Part shown: positions 15,209 through 22,920 of the stretch, in pieces
Layout of the letters: every line of letters starts with the position of its first letter
Position numbering within the stretch: the first letter of the stretch is position 1
DNA from: an uncultured Acidimicrobiales bacterium
GTDB lineage: Bacteria; Actinomycetota; Acidimicrobiia; Acidimicrobiales; SZUA-35
Direction of reading: 5' to 3'
DNA: 32,437 nt
Assembly: GCA_937997485.1 (NCBI GenBank)
Contig: CALKTH010000033.1
Span: 1-32,437, forward strand
Made by a program: the position numbers and the translations under genes
Notes under the pieces: model-generated
What the model saw: the letters and a program-made list of their open reading frames with translations, nothing else
Databases searched by the model: none
What the model was told of the DNA's origin: nothing

Positions 15209-15775
15209 ATGAGTTCAGCGCACATGGATTCTGAGCAGGCGACCACGGGCGACCGGCAGCGCAGGGTCGGCGTCTATCCCGGCTCGTTCAATCCGCCCAC
15301 GGTGGCCCACCTCGCCATCGCAGCCGCAGCCAGAGACCAACGCTCGCTGGACCAAGTGGTGCTGATGATGAGCGTGACCGCGCTGGCCAAGGAAAGGGTC
15401 ACTCGTCCGACGGTGCACGAGCGATTGGCGATCGTGGAAGCATCGATCGAACCATTCCCGTGGTTGAGCGTGCGGATTACCGAAGCCCAGCTGTTGGCCG
15501 ACATCGCCGATGGCTTCGATGTGCTGGTGATGGGGGCCGACAAGTGGCACCAAATCAACGAGCTCCGCTGGTACTCCGACGAAGGCGAGCGACACGCAGC
15601 GTTGCTCCGCCTGCCCGAGCTGGCCATCTCACCACGCCCCCCGCTCAGTGTTCCCTCCGAGCACGAACTGCGAATCGACGAGGACCACGCCCACGTCAGT
15701 AGCTCGGCAGCTCGAGCGGGAGCGCACGAACAGATGACCTCTGCCGCCCTCGCATCCGGTCTCTGGACACGTTGA
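15209..15775 (+). CDS. NadD-like nucleotidyltransferase
   Basis: The 188-residue protein has the nucleotidyltransferase HIGH-superfamily opening VGVYPGSFNPPTVAHLAIA, where the usual HxGH appears as TVAH (residues 31-34). The later segments VLVMGADKWHQINELRWY and HVSSSAARAG correspond to the W-containing and ISSTxxR-like regions of nicotinate-mononucleotide adenylyltransferases. NadD makes nicotinate adenine dinucleotide. The altered HxGH and ISSTxxR motifs mean it may be a paralogue with another substrate. ATG 15209 is used; ATG 15224 is possible. It follows the M1 peptidase gene closely and converges on the next gene. Confidence 0.75.
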   Translation: MSSAHMDSEQATTGDRQRRVGVYPGSFNPPTVAHLAIAAAARDQRSLDQVVLMMSVTALAKERVTRPTVHERLAIVEASIEPFPWLSVRITEAQLLADIADGFDVLVMGADKWHQINELRWYSDEGERHAALLRLPELAISPRPPLSVPSEHELRIDEDHAHVSSSAARAGAHEQMTSAALASGLWTR

Positions 15776-15823
15776 CGAACCCGTCGGCGCTCCTCGGCAG
15801 TCCGTTCTCGGAGCCCTCGAGCC

Positions 15824-16360
15824 TTAGGCGGCGGGACCCTCGGAGCGAATGCGCTCGACTTCGGTCATGGCATCACGCAACTTGTCGATCCACTCGCTCT
15901 GATGCTGGCCAACCTGTTGCACGCACCACGCCATCGCCTCGCTTCGACTCCGAGCCACGCCTGCGTCGATGAGTGTGTCGAGGACCTGGCGTTCGCCAAA
16001 GCGGAGCCGAGTCATCACGGGCACTGAGGCATTCGTGAAGATCTCTTGGCGATCGCCGCACGCTACGCCCCAGGACACCACTCGCTGCCACCGGTCCTGG
16101 GCCGCTGTTGCGACCTGCATGCGGGCAGATCGGGTGTCTTCCCGGAATCCGGCGATGCGGGCCCCGGCGGCGACCTGCGCGGCATCCTCTCCTTCGGGCA
16201 GGTTGGCCGGTGCTGCCAACCGTCCGATCACCACGATTTCGTCTCGGTCGAAGTGGATGGCGGGCGCCTCGGTGAACCAACCATCCGGGAGACGGCCGGC
16301 GAACCAAGCGGCGGCCTCGACCACGTCGCAGTGGGGTCGTTCGTTCGTTCGTGCAGCCAT
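15824..16360 (-). CDS. Conserved uncharacterised protein with possible ribbon-helix-helix tail
   Basis: The 178-residue protein starts at ATG 16360, with GGAG six bases upstream. The N-terminal half (AAAWFAGRLPDGWFTEAPAIHFDRDEIVVIGRL) is a recognisable but unnamed actinobacterial domain. The C-terminal part VMTRLRFGERQVLDTLIDAGVARSRSEAMAWCVQQVG looks like a ribbon-helix-helix DNA-binding segment followed by a helix rich in charged residues. I do not recognise a named family. It is divergent from lon and shares a 94-bp intergenic region with a palindrome, so it may be regulated along with lon or regulate it; that is only an inference. Confidence 0.7.
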   Translation of the reverse strand: MAARTNERPHCDVVEAAAWFAGRLPDGWFTEAPAIHFDRDEIVVIGRLAAPANLPEGEDAAQVAAGARIAGFREDTRSARMQVATAAQDRWQRVVSWGVACGDRQEIFTNASVPVMTRLRFGERQVLDTLIDAGVARSRSEAMAWCVQQVGQHQSEWIDKLRDAMTEVERIRSEGPAA

Positions 16361-16416
16361 CTGTGACTCCTGTCGCAGGGTTTCGGGAACATCTGGCGGA
16401 CCTTCTACGTTGAGAA

Positions 16417-16430
16417 GATTACCTGTAATC
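16417..16430. promoter_or_regulatory. 14-bp palindrome in the lon divergent promoter region
   Basis: GATTACCTGTAATC is a perfect dyad (GATTAC, CT, GTAATC) 24 bp upstream of the lon GTG start. A nearby GTAAT at 16433-16437 repeats one arm. It lies in an AT-richer patch where promoter elements of both divergent genes are expected. Confidence 0.45.
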
Positions 16431-16454
16431 ACGTAATTCTTGCAAGGAGTCTTC

Positions 16455-18848
16455 GTGAACCATCCCGAATCCACCCCCACCGACGCCCGCTCGATCTCTT
16501 CCGAGCTCCCGACCGAGACCCTCCCGGTGCTCCCACTTCCCGACGGCGTCGTGCTGCCGGAAATGGTGGTCACGGTCTCCGTTCAGTCCGATGAGGCACG
16601 GTCCGCTCTTGCTGCGGCAACGAGTGGCCGCCTGCTGCTCGTTCCCAAGCTCTCCAGCGAGCGAACCGATCGCTACGCCCGGGTCGGTGTCGTTGGCCAG
16701 ATTGAGGACCGCGGCACACTTCCTGACGGCACGCCAGCGTTGACCGTGCGAGCCCTGCACCGCGCTCGCGTGGGCAACGGCGTCATTGGCGCCTCGGCTG
16801 GACTGTGGGTCGAGGCCGAATCCCTTGTCGACCCCGAGCCCACTCCCGATCAGGAGACCCTCGCCGTCGAATACCGAGCGGCCGCGACGAACCTGCTCGA
16901 TCGCGTGGGTGGTCGACGCATGACGGGCGCCCTGAAGGAGATCGACCACCCCGGCGCTCTCGCCGACTCCGTTGGCTACTGGCCCGAGCTCACGCTCGAA
17001 CGACGAGTCGAGCTGCTCGAGACCGCCGACGTCTCGGATCGTCTGCGCCTGGCCACTTCTTGGGTGAAAGAAGCGCTGGCTGAGATCGAGATGCGGGAAC
17101 GCATCCAGCAGGAGGTCACCGACGGGCTCGAGAAGGGTCAGCGGGAAGCCATCTTGCGGCGCCAGATGGCTGCGATCCAAGGCGAACTCGGCGAGGGCGA
17201 CGGCGAGGTCATCGATCGCTACCGCACGTCGCTCGCCGACCTTCTCGACGCAGAGGCCATCACACCCTCCGTTGGCGAGGACATCGAACGCGAAATCAAC
17301 CGCCTCGAGCGGACGGGCAATGAGAGCATGGAGGCCAACTGGATTCGCACGTGGCTCGACGCCGTGTTTGAGCTGCCTTGGAAGAACCGAAGCGGCGAAC
17401 AGCTTGATCTTGACGCTGGGCGCGCGATCCTCGATGCCGATCACACCGGGCTCGATGATGTGAAGGACCGGCTCGTGGAATATCTCGCCGTCCGCAAGCT
17501 TCGAGCTGAGCGGAGTGAGCAGGCGGGCGTGGTTGCGAACGATGAGCGTCGCAAGGGCGGCGTGATCCTCGCCCTCGTAGGACCTCCGGGCGTCGGCAAG
17601 ACCTCGCTTGGCGAGTCCGTGGCGAGAGCGCTGGGGCGAGAGTTTGTTCGTCTTGCCCTCGGCGGCGTCCGAGACGAGGCCGAGATTCGGGGCCATCGTC
17701 GCACCTACGTGGGTGCTCGCCCCGGTCGTCTTGTCCGTGCCTTGACTGAGGCGGGGACCATGAACCCGGTCATCCTCCTCGACGAGATCGACAAGGTCAG
17801 CGGTGGCTACCAGGGAGATCCGTCGGCGGCGCTGCTTGAAGTCCTCGATCCGGCGCAGAACCACAGCTTCCGGGACCACTATCTCGAGTTCGAGCTCGAC
17901 CTGTCCGACGTGGTGTTCATCGCCACTGCCAATGTGCTCGACACGATTCCCGGTCCGCTCCTGGACCGCATGGAGATCATCCGTCTGGACGGCTACACCG
18001 AGCGGGAGAAGGCAGCGATCGCAACTGATCACCTGCTTCCCCGATTGCTGCGCCGCAACGCCCTTGAACCGCACGAGGTCGAGATCACCGATGCGGCCAT
18101 TGCGTCGATCGCCAGCGACTACACCCGTGAGGCTGGCGTCCGCCAGCTCGAGCGCTTGCTGGACAAGGCGGTTCGCAAGTCGGCCACCAAGATCGCAACG
18201 CGGACCGACGACCACGAACCGGTGCTGGTCGACGTCGACCACCTCCGGGACGTACTCGGCCGCCCCATCCCAAGTGAGGATGTGAAGGACCGAATCGATC
18301 GACCCGGTATTGCCGCTGGTCTTGCGGTGACCGGTGCCGGGGGCGATGTGCTGTTCGTGGAGACGGCGCTGATCGATGGCGAGGGTGAGAATATGCTGAC
18401 GGGCCAGCTGGGCGATGTGATGAAGGAGTCGGCGGCGATCGCCCGCTCCCTCGTGACCTCTCGCAGCGAGAGCCTGGGCGTGCAATGGCCGGAGGGCAAG
18501 CGTCTGCATGTGCACTTCCCTGCCGGTGCGGTGCCCAAGGACGGACCGTCAGCCGGTGTCACCATGACCACCGCGCTGGTCAGCTTGCTCAGTGGCCGGA
18601 CCATGCGGCCCGAAGTGGCGATGACCGGCGAGGTCACGCTTCAAGGACGAGTGTTGCCGATCGGTGGCGTGAAGCAGAAGGTCTTGGCTGCACATCGCCA
18701 GGGACTGACCGAGGTCATCCTTCCCTACGCCAACGGCGATGATGTCGAAGACGTGCCCGAGGACGTCCGAGAGCAGATGACCATCCACCTCGCCAAGGAC
18801 ATCGACGACGTCCTCACCATCGCCCTCACCCCACCTGTGGGTGCCTGA
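16455..18848 (+). CDS. lon: ATP-dependent protease Lon
   Basis: The 797-residue protein has the complete Lon layout: N-terminal LON substrate-binding domain (from LPVLPLPDGVVLPEMVV), central coiled region, AAA+ module with Walker A GPPGVGKT at 376-383 and Walker B ILLDEIDK, and a C-terminal protease domain. The catalytic dyad is Ser699 in PKDGPSAGVTM and Lys742 in IGGVKQKVLAAHRQG, 43 residues apart as in E. coli Lon. It degrades misfolded and regulatory proteins in the cytoplasm. GTG 16455 is chosen because AAGGAG lies five bases upstream; a TTG at 16440 lacks that support. The last residues (PVGA) and the stop codon lie inside a REP-like repeat, so the natural C-terminus may have been altered by insertion. 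Confidence 0.97.
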   Translation: MNHPESTPTDARSISSELPTETLPVLPLPDGVVLPEMVVTVSVQSDEARSALAAATSGRLLLVPKLSSERTDRYARVGVVGQIEDRGTLPDGTPALTVRALHRARVGNGVIGASAGLWVEAESLVDPEPTPDQETLAVEYRAAATNLLDRVGGRRMTGALKEIDHPGALADSVGYWPELTLERRVELLETADVSDRLRLATSWVKEALAEIEMRERIQQEVTDGLEKGQREAILRRQMAAIQGELGEGDGEVIDRYRTSLADLLDAEAITPSVGEDIEREINRLERTGNESMEANWIRTWLDAVFELPWKNRSGEQLDLDAGRAILDADHTGLDDVKDRLVEYLAVRKLRAERSEQAGVVANDERRKGGVILALVGPPGVGKTSLGESVARALGREFVRLALGGVRDEAEIRGHRRTYVGARPGRLVRALTEAGTMNPVILLDEIDKVSGGYQGDPSAALLEVLDPAQNHSFRDHYLEFELDLSDVVFIATANVLDTIPGPLLDRMEIIRLDGYTEREKAAIATDHLLPRLLRRNALEPHEVEITDAAIASIASDYTREAGVRQLERLLDKAVRKSATKIATRTDDHEPVLVDVDHLRDVLGRPIPSEDVKDRIDRPGIAAGLAVTGAGGDVLFVETALIDGEGENMLTGQLGDVMKESAAIARSLVTSRSESLGVQWPEGKRLHVHFPAGAVPKDGPSAGVTMTTALVSLLSGRTMRPEVAMTGEVTLQGRVLPIGGVKQKVLAAHRQGLTEVILPYANGDDVEDVPEDVREQMTIHLAKDIDDVLTIALTPPVGA

Positions 18849-18861
18849 CCCCCACCGTCAC
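18836..18861 (-). repeat. REP-like repeat copy D, overlapping the lon stop codon
   Basis: This is a complete 26-bp copy of the unit found at 515-540, in reverse orientation. Its internal GTGCCTGA supplies the last residues and the TGA (18846-18848) of lon. Confidence 0.88.
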
Positions 18862-18885
18862 AGGACCGTCAGTCAGGCCTTCGCC

Positions 18886-18927
18886 AGGTCGGCGTTTCGT
18901 GCAGTCACCTTCACGAAACGCCGACCT
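18886..18927. repeat. 16-bp perfect inverted repeat downstream of lon
   Basis: AGGTCGGCGTTTCGTG (18886-18901) is exactly inverted at 18912-18927 around a 10-nt loop. It sits between REP-like copies D and E, in the convergent gap between lon and the APH-family kinase gene. It could form a strong RNA hairpin acting as a bidirectional terminator, although no T-tract follows, or be the body of a small palindromic element. Confidence 0.85.
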
Positions 18928-18946
18928 CAGCCCGCGAGCAGCATGC

Positions 18947-18972
18947 TGTGGGTGCCTGACCCCCACCATCAC
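18947..18972 (-). repeat. REP-like repeat copy E
   Basis: A 26-bp copy in the same orientation as copy D, with one base changed (CATCAC for CGTCAC). It ends 11 bp before the stop of the APH-family gene. Confidence 0.85.
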
Positions 18973-18982
18973 CGCTCCGCTG

Positions 18983-19774
18983 TCAGCGGACCAACGCTTG
19001 AGCCCATTGATCGGAATGAGTAGCGACGTGCGCCGAGCCCTGCTCCCAGCGCTCGGCGTGACCCTCGCTGACCAGCCGCACGAAAGGCTCTTCGCCTTGA
19101 ACAGCGCGCCGGCGGAGCATCGCTGCGTGATCGGTGGTCCGCTCAATGACGACGTCGAGGAGGCGGGGTCGATCGAGCCGTTTGACCTCGGCCCCATCAC
19201 AGAAGGCCGCGATTCGAGACACCACCTCGCTACTCGAGATCGGCGAGTCAGGCCAGAGGCCAACGAAGCTGTGCAGCGCCCACGAGAGGTCCCACAGCCG
19301 CCGTCCGGGAGCGACCAGATCCCAGTCAATGAACGTCCATTCCGCTGAGCGGACGATCAAGTTCCAGGGGGCCAGATCGTTGTGAGCGAGAACTTCCTCG
19401 GACCCTGTCGGGTCCCTTCCCTCACAGCGCCAAGGAACACCAGCTGGCGGATGAAAGCTTGCCTGGGCCCGGTGATAGTCCGCGATCAGGGCCCCGGCGC
19501 GGCGCAGCCCATCCGCGCTTTCGGTTGATGCCAGCGCATCGGGATACGCCACACGCCCCGGGACGAACGAGAGCATCTCCCGACCCTCCGAATCGAAACC
19601 AAGAGGCCGAGGTGCCGGATATCCCTGTTTCTCCAAGTGACGCAGCAACGCATGCACTGCTCCGGTCCAAGGGCCTGCGGCTCTCCGCACCGAGTCGCCG
19701 ACTCGGACAACGCTGGGATTCATGTTGCCGCCCTCGAGAATCTGCTCGTCTGAACTGAATCGTTCCTCTTTCAC
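18983..19774 (-). CDS. Aminoglycoside phosphotransferase (APH)-family kinase
   Basis: The 263-residue protein has the APH/choline kinase fold landmarks. The opening LEGGNMNPSVVRVGDSVRRAAGPWT is the nucleotide-binding glycine loop. The catalytic loop is LAHNDLAPWNLIV with Asp133, and FIDWDLVAPGRRLWDLSWA carries the Mg-binding DxD-like motif. Similar proteins phosphorylate small hydroxylated molecules; an antibiotic resistance role is not implied. GTG 19774 is chosen because GGAG lies five bases upstream. The frame stays open for 64 codons upstream, but that stretch is translated REP-like repeat and not coding. The gene is bracketed by REP-like pairs in opposite orientations. Substrate unknown. 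Confidence 0.82.
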   Translation of the reverse strand: MKEERFSSDEQILEGGNMNPSVVRVGDSVRRAAGPWTGAVHALLRHLEKQGYPAPRPLGFDSEGREMLSFVPGRVAYPDALASTESADGLRRAGALIADYHRAQASFHPPAGVPWRCEGRDPTGSEEVLAHNDLAPWNLIVRSAEWTFIDWDLVAPGRRLWDLSWALHSFVGLWPDSPISSSEVVSRIAAFCDGAEVKRLDRPRLLDVVIERTTDHAAMLRRRAVQGEEPFVRLVSEGHAERWEQGSAHVATHSDQWAQALVR

Positions 19775-19807
19775 CGCCACTCCATCCCTATCCGAGGACC
19801 CGAATCG

Positions 19808-19878
19808 GTGACGGTGGGGGTCAGGCACCCACAGCAGGGAGTGACGGTGGGGGTCAGGCACCCACAGGGGCACCCACA
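19808..19878 (+). repeat. REP-like repeat copies F and G plus a fragment
   Basis: Full 26-bp copies lie at 19808-19833 and 19841-19866 (33 bp apart), and a 3' fragment GCACCCACA at 19870-19878. Orientation is opposite to copies D and E. They fill the 142-bp gap between the APH-family gene and the YihY gene. Confidence 0.9.
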
Positions 19879-19916
19879 GGTTCGTCGAGACGCAGGGGTC
19901 TCTCGGGCGTGAGCGC

Positions 19917-20885
19917 TCAGCGGACGGGTGCTTCGGCGCTGCGGGGCAGTCCGGTAGGCCGGCCATCCGGTTCGGGGGCCTCGTCGATATCGATCCGTGG
20001 TATCTGCCCGGTCTGGAAGATCTTGGCCGGCAGGTTCCACTGCTTGCGGCTCCGTCCTGCTTTGAAGCGGTCGCCGAGAATCGAGTTCACGGCAGCACCG
20101 ATCAACAGCACCTGGGCCGCCAACCACACCCATGTGAGCGCGAGAAGGAACGCACCGATCGTGCTGAGCACTTCGTTCCGGCCGTTCACGAGGCTGATGT
20201 AGTTCTGGAAACTGATCGTCAGCAACCACCAGAACACCGCAGCAACGAGCGCACCAGGGAGATCCCACCGGTACTTGGCCCGGATTGACGGTCCGTAGTG
20301 ATAGAAGATCGACGCCCACGAGACGAGGATGAGAATCGCTGAGACGAGACGAAGTGCCGTCTCCCAACCTCCGGTCACGATCTGGCCCCAGACGAAGATC
20401 TCGAGCAGCACGATGGGCACGGAAACCAGCAGACTGCCCAGCCCGAGCACGAGTCCTACGATCCGCACGACCCACCACGGCCGTCCCTCCTCGACCTCGT
20501 ACACCTTGTCGAGCGCTCGCATCATTCCCGCAAACCCACGACTGATCGTGAACAGTGTGAACGCGACGGAGACCACCAGCAGACCACCGTTCTGCTGATC
20601 GAACAGCTGCAGGATCGCATTCCGGATGACCTCAGCGTCGTCTGACAAAATTCGCTCAACGAAGCGGACGAGATCGCCTTCGATTTCCGCCTGGAGGCTC
20701 TGGCCCACAAAGGCATCGAGCACGCTCAGGCCGGACACCATGGCCAGGACGGCAGCGGGCAGGGTGAGCAGGATCCAGAACGTCACGCCAGCGGCGAGAT
20801 CGCCGATGCCGCCGTAGTACCAGCGCTTGCCCACGTCGAACACGAAGTCCCACGCGGTGCGGAACCACGAGAAGGGACCAGACAC
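19917..20885 (-). CDS. YihY/BrkB-family membrane protein
   Basis: The 322-residue protein has about six membrane segments. It opens with the family's typical short helix (WDFVFDVGKRWYYGGIGDLAAGVTFWILLTLPA), has the Ser/Arg-rich loop FTISRGFAGMMRALDKVYEVEEGRPWW, and ends with YISLVNGRNEVLSTIGAFLLALTWVWLAAQVLLIGAAVN. These match the YihY/UPF0761 family (formerly called RNase BN), inner-membrane proteins with no settled function. The hydrophilic C-terminal 50 residues are predicted cytoplasmic. The start is a GTG at 20885 with a weak ribosome site. It is divergent from the dienelactone hydrolase gene, with a 56-bp shared upstream region. Confidence 0.88.
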   Translation of the reverse strand: MSGPFSWFRTAWDFVFDVGKRWYYGGIGDLAAGVTFWILLTLPAAVLAMVSGLSVLDAFVGQSLQAEIEGDLVRFVERILSDDAEVIRNAILQLFDQQNGGLLVVSVAFTLFTISRGFAGMMRALDKVYEVEEGRPWWVVRIVGLVLGLGSLLVSVPIVLLEIFVWGQIVTGGWETALRLVSAILILVSWASIFYHYGPSIRAKYRWDLPGALVAAVFWWLLTISFQNYISLVNGRNEVLSTIGAFLLALTWVWLAAQVLLIGAAVNSILGDRFKAGRSRKQWNLPAKIFQTGQIPRIDIDEAPEPDGRPTGLPRSAEAPVR

Positions 20886-20941
20886 CTGACACAGGGTAGA
20901 GACTGCGGAAGCCTCAGTCGTACACCGGTACCGTCACGGTC

Positions 20942-21703
20942 ATGTCAGACGACGCGCCGTCATCTTCCTCATCCGCCGGCGGATCGAAGGCCGGTGAGGC
21001 CTTTTTGGTCAACCCGAGGGGTGGTGTGCGAGGCCCCGCCATCCTCGTTCTTCACTCCTGGTGGGGGCTCGACGAATGGACAAAAGACTTCTGCACCCGT
21101 GTCGCCGATCTCGGCTACTCCGTCGTCGCGCCGGACCTGCTCGACGGCGAATTGCCGCAAAGTATCGCAGAGGGAGAAGCGGCCCTGGCCGCTCAAAGCC
21201 CCGACGCGCTCTCCGGTCTGGTCATCTCTTCCGCCCACACCGCACGAGCAATCGCCGTTGACCAGGCCAGCCCGATCGCCGTCATCGGATTCTCCATGGG
21301 TGGTTCGATGGCGCTCTGGCTTTCGGCACGGCTCCCCCACTCCGTCGCCGCCGTCGTCACCTTCTACGGAGCGCAAGCCATTGACTTCGACGAGGCCCAG
21401 GCCAGCTTCCAGGGCCACTTCGGCGACGCCGACACCGTCGTGTCCGAAGAGGATCGAGTGACCACAGAGGCGTTCATCGGCCTCGGCGACAATCCCGTGG
21501 ACTTCCACACCTACGAAGGAGCTGGCCATTGGTTCGCCGAGCAAGCAGCGGGCGAGATGACCGGCACGTTCGACCAGGCCGCCGCCGAGCTTGCGTGGGA
21601 ACGTATGGTGCCGTTCCTCGCCGAGGCTCTGCCGCCGTCTCCCCCAGCACCTGAACCAGCGCCACGAGGCGAGCCGACGTCCGACATGCCCAACGCAGAC
21701 TGA
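20942..21703 (+). CDS. Dienelactone hydrolase-family protein
   Basis: The 253-residue alpha/beta hydrolase matches the DLH family: PAILVLHSWWGLDEWTKDFCTRVADLGYSVVAPDLLDG in the first third, nucleophile elbow GFSMGG with Ser118, and GAGHWF with His196. Classical dienelactone hydrolase uses Cys at the nucleophile position; this one has Ser, as do many family members that act on other esters. The first 15 residues are Ser/Gly-rich and the last 30 Pro/Glu-rich, both likely disordered. Start ATG 20942. It is followed by the PfkB gene six bases later, so the pair is probably one transcript. Confidence 0.85.
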   Translation: MSDDAPSSSSSAGGSKAGEAFLVNPRGGVRGPAILVLHSWWGLDEWTKDFCTRVADLGYSVVAPDLLDGELPQSIAEGEAALAAQSPDALSGLVISSAHTARAIAVDQASPIAVIGFSMGGSMALWLSARLPHSVAAVVTFYGAQAIDFDEAQASFQGHFGDADTVVSEEDRVTTEAFIGLGDNPVDFHTYEGAGHWFAEQAAGEMTGTFDQAAAELAWERMVPFLAEALPPSPPAPEPAPRGEPTSDMPNAD

Positions 21704-21709
21704 CCACCC

Positions 21710-22597
21710 GTGATCACCTGCATTGGTGACCTCATCGAGGACGTCACCGTCTTCATCTCAGGCGGACTGAGGGTCGGCACCGACTCGCAGAGCCGCATCG
21801 AGCGTCACCGGGGCGGCAGCGCATCGAACGTCGCTGTTGCCACCTGTGTTGCCGGCGGTCAGGCCAGGTTCGTCGGCAACGTCGGGGACGATCCTCTCGG
21901 GCATGCGCTCGCGGGACAAATGCGTAGCGCCGGGGTCGAACTCGCTCTTTCGCATCAAGGGCGCACAGGCTCATTGATCGCCGTCGTTGACTCGTCAGGC
22001 GAGCGTTCGTTCTTGACTGACCGTGGCTCGTGTGACGAGGTCACCGGATTCGACCCGGCGTGGGTAGCAACGAGCGCCAGCGTGCACGTGCCCATCTACT
22101 CGCTGCTGGGTGAGCCGCTCCGGACCACCGCCCTGCACATGCTCAGCAAAGCGACAGAACTCGGAGTCATCACCTCGATTGACGCATCATCCACCGGAGC
22201 TATCGAGGACCACGGGCGAGACCGAGTCATCGCTCTGCTCAGCGACGTGACTGCCGATCTCTTGTTCTGCAACGGGCCGGAAGCAGAGCTCTTGGGGATC
22301 GACCCTGGGCGCCTGCTCGATGCCAGTGACAGCCTGGCGAGCATCATCGTGATCAAGAACGGCGCCAGACCAACGAGCGTGGTGACGACCCTCGAGCGCC
22401 TCGAGGTTCCTGTCGCGCCCCTCGAGGGACCGGTCGTTGACACCACCGGTGCGGGTGATGCCTTCGCCGCTGCCTTCCTTCTCTCGCTTTCCAGCCGCAG
22501 TCAGCCTTTCGCCGAGGTCGACCTTCGACAAGCGGTCATCGCTGGCCACGCCCTCGCCGCCCGCACCCTCGGCCAGGCCGGGGCGACGCCGGTCTGA
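21710..22597 (+). CDS. PfkB/ribokinase-family sugar kinase
   Basis: The 295-residue protein has the N-terminal PfkB signature RHRGGSASNVAVATCVAGGQARFVGNVGDDPLG and the C-terminal signature DTTGAGDAF at 244-252 with catalytic Asp250. These place it in the ribokinase/PfkB family that phosphorylates sugars or nucleosides with ATP; the substrate cannot be named. The start is a GTG at 21710, six bases after the upstream hydrolase stop. The truncated acetyltransferase remnant begins 58 bp after its end. Confidence 0.88.
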   Translation: MITCIGDLIEDVTVFISGGLRVGTDSQSRIERHRGGSASNVAVATCVAGGQARFVGNVGDDPLGHALAGQMRSAGVELALSHQGRTGSLIAVVDSSGERSFLTDRGSCDEVTGFDPAWVATSASVHVPIYSLLGEPLRTTALHMLSKATELGVITSIDASSTGAIEDHGRDRVIALLSDVTADLLFCNGPEAELLGIDPGRLLDASDSLASIIVIKNGARPTSVVTTLERLEVPVAPLEGPVVDTTGAGDAFAAAFLLSLSSRSQPFAEVDLRQAVIAGHALAARTLGQAGATPV

Positions 22598-22655
22598 GTC
22601 ACGCTCCCCTCGCGGCCTCGCCAGCCTGCTCGTCAGGACACAGCACGAACCCTCC

Positions 22656-22919
22656 ATGGAGGGTCTTCGGATCGGCATGTCCCGGGGCGCGCAGCCGTAT
22701 GCCGTGATCGAGAACGTAGTCGTTGACGCAACCCTCAGAGGGACCGGACTCGGCAAGACGATCATGGCCGCCACGCTGAAGGTGGCCTGGGACGCGGGCT
22801 GCTACAAGGCGATGCTCATGACGGGATCGAAGCGTCCCTCAACGCTCGGTTTTTACCGGGCTTGCGGTTTCAGCCAGGAGGCAAAGACAGCGTTCCTGGC
22901 TCGGCCGCCAGCCAGCTGA
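22656..22919 (+). pseudogene. GNAT acetyltransferase remnant, 5'-truncated
   Basis: An 87-residue frame carries the C-terminal half of a small GNAT protein: SRGAQPYAVIENVVVDATLRGTGLGKTIMAATLKVAWDAGCYKAMLMTGSKRPSTLGFYRACGF. The acetyl-CoA pyrophosphate loop RGTGLG is intact. Full-length relatives have about 70 more residues before this point (first helix and strands 1-3), and no reading frame upstream supplies them: that DNA is the PfkB gene in another frame. The most likely history is a deletion that joined pfkB to the middle of a GNAT gene. It could still be expressed from ATG 22656 as a short protein. It converges on the next gene, with only 1 bp between. Confidence 0.65.
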
Positions 22920-22920
22920 T

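Noticed and set aside
16419..18515. A 698-codon open frame antisense to lon
   Set aside because: It is a shadow of high GC codon bias; the sense strand encodes an intact Lon with all motifs, and the antisense translation has no recognisable domain.
19775..19966. A 64-codon N-terminal extension of the APH-family gene
   Set aside because: Its translation (repeated WVPDPHRH) is REP-like repeat read through, and a ribosome site favours GTG 19774.
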